Origin: an uncultured delta proteobacterium
GTDB lineage: Bacteria; RBG-13-61-14; DRUE01
Assembly (NCBI GenBank): GCA_903897985.1
Contig: CAIUDS010000780.1
Span: forward strand, 1 to 9,242
Length of the DNA: 9,242 nucleotides
Direction: 5' to 3'
Under the pieces are notes generated by a model that saw only the letters and a list, made by a program, of their open reading frames with translations, did not search any database and was not told where the DNA came from. Made by a program: the position numbers and the translations under genes. Positions 5,018-9,242 of the stretch are shown in pieces (the stretch's first letter is position 1; every line of letters starts with the position of its first letter).

Positions 5018-5740
5018 ATGAAATTACCTAAGAAAATTTCACCATGTCCAATAATCGAAGCAGTCGTTGAGATCCGGTTTGAGTCGAGCGTTGCCAAGGA
5101 AGTTATTATCGGGAAATTGTATAATTTTATCATAGAGAAGTTCCCGGAGTCCAAAGTAACAAGGTTGCCAATCCTGCAGCTACCAGGAGAGGTCCTGTGC
5201 GATCCAAATCTTAAATTTAATCCTCATTATAATTTTTTATTCAACAATCTTGTGTTTCAATTCGGCCCCCAGCTAGTTGCAATAAGTAATTCAGGAGATT
5301 ATATCGGATGGGACGATTTCAGTAAAATATTACTTGATAATTTTTCAGCGATAATGAAACTAGACATACTTACCAAGGTTATTAGATTAGGAATCAGGTA
5401 CATAAATTTCTTCGAGAATATGGATATTTATAAGAATATATCATTGGAAGTAAAGCTTAATGATAAGCCATTAGAAAGCAAACAGTTGCTTACGAGAGCC
5501 GAATTAGATTTGGGAGAATTTCAAGGAGTTGTACAGGTTGCAACCAATGCACAGCTCGCCGTTACCAAAATTGCTAAAATGGGCTCTGTCATAGACATTG
5601 ATATCTCTTGGAATAATCCAGCAAATAAATCTTCATTTGATCTATCGCAAATATTGGTTCAGGCGCATGAAAAGGAGAAATTGCTATTTTTCCAGATGCT
5701 TAAAGCGGATTTTCTAGAAAAACTTAATCCTCAATATTGA
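5018..5740 (+). CDS. TIGR04255-like family protein, function unknown
   Basis: A 240-residue protein resembling the sporadically distributed TIGR04255 family. The visible hallmarks are the N-terminal PIIEAVVEIRF (residues 11-21), LVFQFGPQLVAISNSGDYIGWDDF (78-101) and VIRLGIRYINFF (121-132). It has no signal peptide or membrane helix, so it is likely cytoplasmic. The biochemical role of the family is not known to me. It is patchily distributed and tends to occur in accessory regions. The ATG at 5018 is preceded by AGAGGA with normal spacing. A possible -10 (TATTAT, 4995-5000) lies just upstream with only a weak -35 (CCGACA at 4973-4978, 16 nt away). It is the first gene of the island's three-gene unit and ends 11 nt before the next gene. 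The strongly AT-rich codon use differs from the flanking genes. Confidence 0.75.
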   Translation: MKLPKKISPCPIIEAVVEIRFESSVAKEVIIGKLYNFIIEKFPESKVTRLPILQLPGEVLCDPNLKFNPHYNFLFNNLVFQFGPQLVAISNSGDYIGWDDFSKILLDNFSAIMKLDILTKVIRLGIRYINFFENMDIYKNISLEVKLNDKPLESKQLLTRAELDLGEFQGVVQVATNAQLAVTKIAKMGSVIDIDISWNNPANKSSFDLSQILVQAHEKEKLLFFQMLKADFLEKLNPQY

Positions 5741-5751
5741 AGGGGGAATAT

Positions 5752-6063
5752 ATGAATGACAATTTGCTATCGAAGTTGAAATATATTGTTCCAGCAACAG
5801 CGACTATTTTGGTTACAATTGCTCCTCTGGATGGATCAATGATCCTTCCCAGCGAGAATTATAGTGTGCAATATGGTTGCCAAAAGTACGATTGGGATCA
5901 ATTACCCCAAAATAGATTCTATCGTTATAAGGATGCTTATTTAAAGGATATGGATCATTTGGTGATTATTAAAAAATTTGCGAAATCTATGATAGAAAAT
6001 ATGGAAGACTTAGACCCTGAAATATCTGATATGGTAAGCGATAACTTTTGGGAAATGATATGA
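5752..6063 (+). CDS. Small uncharacterised protein of the AT-rich island
   Basis: A 103-residue protein that I do not recognise. The N-terminal third is mildly hydrophobic and beta-like (IVPATATILVTIAPLDGSMI, residues 12-31). The middle is aromatic (YSVQYGCQKYDWDQLPQNRF, 37-56). The C-terminal third is helical and acidic (MIENMEDLDPEISDMVSDNF, 80-99). It has one Cys and no clear transmembrane helix. The ATG at 5752 has AGGGGGAA a few bases upstream; a TTG at 5737 would overlap the preceding stop region and is less likely. Its TGA overlaps the ATG of the next gene (ATGA at 6060-6063), so translation of the two is likely coupled and the products probably act together. No functional domain is visible. 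Candidate roles (adaptor, antitoxin-like) cannot be told apart from the sequence. Confidence 0.75.
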   Translation: MNDNLLSKLKYIVPATATILVTIAPLDGSMILPSENYSVQYGCQKYDWDQLPQNRFYRYKDAYLKDMDHLVIIKKFAKSMIENMEDLDPEISDMVSDNFWEMI

Positions 6064-6668
6064 TTGATATTGAAGATATTCGTATGTACTTGCCAAAATA
6101 TCTTTCTGCACCAGCCGAAGATGACCTATTTGCGGAATTACAGAAATTCCCTGAAAATATGGATAAATTATATACAACTTACCGAAAAGACGATCCCGTG
6201 ATTTATCAGGGCGACGGAATCGAGGGTTTGCTGGTAATCAATTTGCCTGAAACTGAAATTCGACCGACGAGAGCCATGGTATTATCAAATACATGCGATA
6301 TCGGTCCTGATAAAAAGGTTGTGTGGCCTAATTGTATTGTATATTCACCAATTTTAAATCTTAGTAAATACATGGAACAAGTCAGTCTAAAGCGACCTGA
6401 CAAAGATTTCTTGTTATCGCATGAAGGAGCTATTAAAAAGCAGAGAATTTCATCGGTATTTTATCTGCCCAAAGGGGGCGGACTTAATAATGATTCTTTG
6501 ATGTTTTTTGATCGGGTCGTAAGTTGTAGTAGAAAGAGTATTGAAAATTTAGCGATTCAAAAGTCTAGGCTTTTTACATTGAGCAATTTTGGATTGTATT
6601 TGTTTTTATTCAAATTATCGATTCATTTTACTCGGATCAGAGAGGGTATAGATCGAGAAGCCAATTGA
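6060..6668 (+). CDS. Uncharacterised protein with an SNTCDI motif, translationally coupled to the upstream gene
   Basis: A 202-residue protein of unknown function. The most striking segment is the hydrophobic strand and motif RAMVLSNTCDIGPDKK (residues 71-86), followed by C92. It recalls small accessory proteins with a conserved S-x-T/D-C-D-I motif that I cannot name with certainty. The Cys-Asp pair at 79-80 could be a metal or catalytic site. A Gly-rich turn (PKGGGLNNDS) lies near residues 138-147. The C-terminus is hydrophobic then basic (LYLFLFKLSIHFTRIREGI, about 180-198), perhaps a membrane-proximal helix. The start at 6060 was chosen for the ATGA overlap with the preceding stop; a TTG at 6048 is an alternative in frame. 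It completes the three-gene unit begun by the TIGR04255-like gene and ends 4 nt before the PIN fragment. Confidence 0.75.
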   Translation: MIDIEDIRMYLPKYLSAPAEDDLFAELQKFPENMDKLYTTYRKDDPVIYQGDGIEGLLVINLPETEIRPTRAMVLSNTCDIGPDKKVVWPNCIVYSPILNLSKYMEQVSLKRPDKDFLLSHEGAIKKQRISSVFYLPKGGGLNNDSLMFFDRVVSCSRKSIENLAIQKSRLFTLSNFGLYLFLFKLSIHFTRIREGIDREAN

Positions 6669-6672
6669 GAGG

Positions 6673-6876
6673 ATGTTTCGATTGAAATCTCGATTTTGGG
6701 ACACCAACCTTTTAATCTATCTAATAGAACAATGCCTAAACTTGCATTTAATGGTTGGCAGAATCCGCCGCGACATGCTCAAGAGTAATGAGCTTTTAGT
6801 GACCTCCACTCTTACGCTGGGTGAAGTCCTGGTAAGGCCTAAGAGGCTTTGTCGTTATGACCAATATCCATTATAG
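6673..6876 (+). pseudogene. Truncated PIN-domain (VapC-like) toxin gene, 5' half only
   Basis: The first about 56 codons encode the N-terminal half of a PIN-domain RNase as in VapC-type toxins. They include the first acidic catalytic residue in FWDTNLLIYLIE (D10) and the second in TSTLTLGEVLVRP (E51). A full PIN protein is about 130-140 residues with two or more further Asp residues near the C-terminus. Here family resemblance stops at about residue 56 (near 6840). The frame then reads 11 unrelated codons and stops at 6876, inside the start of the oxidoreductase gene. The fragment cannot form a PIN active site and is most likely inactive. The break falls at the right edge of the AT-rich island, so loss of the 3' half probably came with the event that formed that boundary. 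No antitoxin gene is recognisable. The start has GAGAGG with almost no spacing. Confidence 0.75.
6842..6853 (-). repeat. Right arm of a short inverted repeat near the island ends
   Basis: AGAGGCTTTGTC is the inverse of GACAAAGCCTCT; the left copy at 4760-4772 has one extra A. It starts at the point where PIN similarity ends and lies 3 nt before the oxidoreductase ATG. It overlaps a small hairpin (GCCT-AAG-AGGC, 6837-6847), which parallels the hairpin at the left arm. Confidence 0.35.
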
Positions 6877-8989
6877 CATTTGCGACTTTTGCGACTCGAT
6901 GTGCGGGATCGAAATCGAGCATGAAGCCGGCGCCATCCTCTCGGTCCGGGGCGACAAGCAGCACGGCTTCAGCCGCGGGCATATCTGCCCCAAGGGCATC
7001 GCCAATCAGGACCTGCATAACGACCCGGACCGGCTGCGGACCCCGCTGCGGAAAAAGGGCAACGACTGGGAAGAGGTAAGCTGGGAAGAGGCGCTGGACG
7101 AAGCCGGCGAGAGACTGGCCGGAGTCCAGAAAAAGCATGGCCGCGACGCGCTCGGACTTTTTTACGGCAACCCGATCGGACACAACTACGGCTCGCTTTT
7201 CGCGCTGGTGCCGTTCGTGAAAGGCTTCCAGACCAAGAGCGTTTTCTCGGCAACCTCCATTGACCAGCTCACTCGTATGCTCGCGTCGCTCCTGATCTAC
7301 GGCAACCACGCCATCCTCCCCATCCCGGACATCGAACGGACCGATTATTTCCTCATCCTCGGCGCCAACCCGGTCTCGTCCAACGGATCCATCATGACCG
7401 CGTCCGACTGCAAGCACCGCCTGCTCGAAATGCAAAAGCGCGGCGCCAAGATCGTGGTGATTGACCCGCGGCGGAACGAGACCGCGCAGATCGCGGATGC
7501 GCATTACTATATACGGCCCGGGGCCGACGCGCCGCTTCTGCTCTCCATGCTCAATATCATTTTCAGCGAAGGCCTTTCCCGGACCGGCGAGCTCGAAAAC
7601 AAGACCACCGGATTGGACCGGTTGAAAGAAATCGTAAAAGCGTTCCCGCCCTCGCGCGCCGCCCGGATCGCGCGCATTTCCGAGCCGGATATCCGCAAGC
7701 TCGCGCGCGAGTTCGCGTCTGCGAAAAGCGCGGTCTGTTACGGCCGGCGGGGGATCTGCACGCAGGAGTTCGGGACCCTGGCCGGCTGGCTGACCGATGC
7801 GCTCAATATCGCGACCGGGAACCTGGACCGGCCGGGTGGGGCCATGTTCACCACGCCCGCGGTGGACCTGGTCGGTTTGGCCAAGCTGCTGCGCCAGCCC
7901 GGATACTTTGACCGCTGGAAAAGCCGAGTGAGCGGTTTGCCCGAGTTCAACGGCGAGTTCCCCGCCGCGGCCTTTGCCGAGGAAATCCTGACTCCGGGGC
8001 CGGGACAGGTCAAGGCCCTGATCACCAACGCCGGCAACCCGGCGCGCTCGATCCCCAACACCCGCCGCGTCGAGCAGGCCCTTTCGAGCCTCGAGTTCAT
8101 GGTTTCCATTGACATCTATATCAACGAGACCACCCGGTTCGCCAACCTCATCCTGCCCCCGACCAGCCCGCTCGAAAACGACCACTACCCGCTCCTCGAA
8201 TACAACATGTCCGTCCGCAACTTCACCCACTACACCCCGGCCCTGTTCGAGAGGCCCGCGGGCGCAAAGCACAACTGGGAGATCATGCTCGACCTCTTGT
8301 ATAGCGTGGAGAAACATTCGGGCGCCGCGGCTTTCGCGCTCGGCTGGATCAAGCGCAAAGCCCTCTACGGGCTCTCGCCCTTGCGCCAACTCAACCTGCT
8401 CCTTAAATTCGGACCGCACAAACTTTCCATTGAGAAACTTCTGGCCGCTCAACATGGCATTGACCTGGGCCCGCTCGAACCCCGGCTCGATAAAATCCTT
8501 TCGACGCCGGACCGGAAGATCCACCTGGTCCCGGAAAAGCTGGTCCCGGACCTCTCTCGCCTCGAGAAGCGCATGTTGGAATGGGAGCAGGCCCCGCCTG
8601 CTGAGTTCCTGCTCGTGAGCCGGCGCGAACTGCGCAGCAACAATACCTGGCTCCACAACAGCCTCCGCCTGGTCAAGGGCAGCCGCATCTGCACGCTGAT
8701 CATGAATAAAGGCGATGCCGAGCGGTTGGGCATTGCCCAGGGCCAGCCCGCGGCCGTGTCCACCAGGATCGGAAAAATTTTGGTCCCCGCGGAAATAACC
8801 GATGACATCATGCCCGGCGTGGTGAGCATGAATTTCGGATGGGGGCATGATGTGGACGGCGTGAAACTGCGGGTGGCCCGGGAGCACCCCGGCGTGAATG
8901 TGAACGAGATCACCGACGAGAAACACTTCGACGCCTTCTCCGGCATCTCCATGCTCGACGGCATTCCGGTCAAGGTTACCAAACCTTGA
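6857..8989 (+). CDS. Molybdopterin-dependent oxidoreductase (DMSO reductase / formate dehydrogenase superfamily)
   Basis: A complete 710-residue Mo/W-bis-MGD oxidoreductase. The N-terminus binds a 4Fe-4S cluster: C9-x2-C12-x3-C16 and C44 (HICPKG). Central domains include SVFSATSIDQ (128-137), the cofactor-binding GANPVSSNGS (169-178) and VIDPRRNETAQIADAHYYIR (201-220). The C-terminal dinucleotide-binding domain begins around RRELRSNNTWLHN (589-601). There is no twin-arginine signal, so it is cytoplasmic. The position near 131-140 shows no obvious Cys or Sec; the Mo ligand could not be identified, so the substrate (formate, an oxyanion or other) remains open. No redox partner subunit is adjacent, and a soluble ferredoxin-like donor is a reasonable guess. 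AAGAGG lies 10 nt before the ATG, a rather long spacing. The upstream side is the edge of the AT-rich island, so the native promoter may have been displaced. Confidence 0.93.
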   Translation: MTNIHYSICDFCDSMCGIEIEHEAGAILSVRGDKQHGFSRGHICPKGIANQDLHNDPDRLRTPLRKKGNDWEEVSWEEALDEAGERLAGVQKKHGRDALGLFYGNPIGHNYGSLFALVPFVKGFQTKSVFSATSIDQLTRMLASLLIYGNHAILPIPDIERTDYFLILGANPVSSNGSIMTASDCKHRLLEMQKRGAKIVVIDPRRNETAQIADAHYYIRPGADAPLLLSMLNIIFSEGLSRTGELENKTTGLDRLKEIVKAFPPSRAARIARISEPDIRKLAREFASAKSAVCYGRRGICTQEFGTLAGWLTDALNIATGNLDRPGGAMFTTPAVDLVGLAKLLRQPGYFDRWKSRVSGLPEFNGEFPAAAFAEEILTPGPGQVKALITNAGNPARSIPNTRRVEQALSSLEFMVSIDIYINETTRFANLILPPTSPLENDHYPLLEYNMSVRNFTHYTPALFERPAGAKHNWEIMLDLLYSVEKHSGAAAFALGWIKRKALYGLSPLRQLNLLLKFGPHKLSIEKLLAAQHGIDLGPLEPRLDKILSTPDRKIHLVPEKLVPDLSRLEKRMLEWEQAPPAEFLLVSRRELRSNNTWLHNSLRLVKGSRICTLIMNKGDAERLGIAQGQPAAVSTRIGKILVPAEITDDIMPGVVSMNFGWGHDVDGVKLRVAREHPGVNVNEITDEKHFDAFSGISMLDGIPVKVTKP

Positions 8990-9032
8990 GCCTTGATGCT
9001 TTTGCATTTCTTATAAATTTGCCGCTATTATT

Positions 9033-9242
9033 ATGGTCATGAATTCGGGCTATCAGGCCTCGGCCAAAGATTTGTTCGGCGAAGTCATCGTCCTGCTCAT
9101 CGCCGCCGGTTTGATCCATTTCCTCGGCTCGAATACCCACCTCATGACGATCATCATCGCCATCCTCATCCTGGCCAGGTTCCTCGTTCTCAACCGCAAG
9201 GGCGACTGGATATTTTTTCTTCTCGGCGTGATCCTCGGCGGC
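9033..9242 (+). CDS. Small membrane protein, N-terminal part; runs off the window
   Basis: The first 70 residues of a hydrophobic protein that I do not recognise. A short polar N-terminus (MVMNSGYQASAKDLFGE) is followed by three hydrophobic segments: residues about 18-32 (VIVLLIAAGLIHFLG), 37-53 (LMTIIIAILILARFLVL) and 59-70 onward (WIFFLLGVILGG). A charged loop (NRKGD) separates the last two. It starts 43 nt after the oxidoreductase stop; ATG codons at 9033 and 9039 are both possible. Neither has a clear Shine-Dalgarno, though TATAAA at 9012-9017 could be part of a promoter. Whether it is functionally linked to the oxidoreductase, for example as a membrane anchor, cannot be decided. Confidence 0.65.
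   Translation, partial: MVMNSGYQASAKDLFGEVIVLLIAAGLIHFLGSNTHLMTIIIAILILARFLVLNRKGDWIFFLLGVILGG

Larger units (their letters stand above)
4733..6840 (+). mobile_element. AT-rich accessory island, probably horizontally acquired
   Basis: Base composition changes sharply between the SPFH gene and the oxidoreductase. Direct counts give 14 G+C of 60 at 5401-5460 against 41 of 60 at 8041-8100. Codons in the island genes prefer A/T at third positions. The island holds a TIGR04255-like gene, two uncharacterised genes coupled by ATGA and a truncated PIN toxin gene, all on the plus strand. No transposase, integrase or tRNA is seen. Boundaries are set by composition and are approximate. The 285-nt stretch 4733-5017 has no convincing gene: only a 30-codon frame at 4817-4909 without a well-placed ribosome site, and a small hairpin at 4767-4782 (GCCTC-TAAAAT-GAGGC). 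Confidence 0.65.

Noticed and set aside
6839..9007. 722-codon open frame on the minus strand opposite the oxidoreductase
   Set aside because: It is antisense to a clearly recognisable complete enzyme. Long antisense frames are expected in GC-rich coding sequence, and the translation shows no known domain.

Overview
The window comes from an anaerobic or microaerophilic bacterium. The main evidence is a peroxide and superoxide defence operon typical of anaerobes: a PerR-type regulator, two rubrerythrins and a desulfoferrodoxin. Most of the window is GC-rich (for example 41 G+C of 60 at 8041-8100). Shine-Dalgarno sites are strong and genes are closely packed. The phylum cannot be fixed from this sequence. 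The heptanucleotide arrays beside a four-helix-bundle gene suggest an uncultivated lineage, but that is an impression only.

Layout. (1) 1-1824, minus strand: perR -> rbr -> variant rbr -> dfx, read from right to left. A perfect 7-1-7 palindrome of the PerR/Fur-box type (1857-1871) lies just upstream of perR. A convergent array of 7-nt repeats (733-800) lies between the two rubrerythrin genes. (2) 1881-2523: a four-helix-bundle (23S-IVP/Avd-like) gene bracketed by heptanucleotide arrays in opposite orientation. The block fits exactly between the perR operator and the -35 box of the next gene. (3) 2524-4732, plus strand: a good sigma70-type promoter, a four-helix membrane protein, a helical cytoplasmic protein and an SPFH/Band-7 protein with three C-terminal zinc ribbons. 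This is probably a membrane-associated scaffold module. (4) About 4733-6840: an AT-rich accessory island (for example 14 G+C of 60 at 5401-5460). It carries a TIGR04255-like protein, two uncharacterised proteins coupled by an ATGA overlap, and a PIN-domain toxin gene cut off after its first half. A short inverted repeat lies near the two ends. (5) 6857-8989: a complete single-subunit molybdopterin oxidoreductase with an N-terminal 4Fe-4S motif. (6) 9033-9242: the start of a small membrane protein that runs off the window.

How the parts work together. The minus-strand operon is a self-contained oxidative stress regulon. PerR senses peroxide through a His/Asp metal site and probably represses its own operon. 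Rubrerythrins reduce peroxide and desulfoferrodoxin reduces superoxide. The SPFH module and the oxidoreductase look like resident genes. The AT-rich block and the array-flanked four-helix-bundle gene look acquired. The best candidates for something undescribed are the inverted heptamer arrays with the four-helix-bundle gene, and the three-gene TIGR04255 unit of the AT-rich island.
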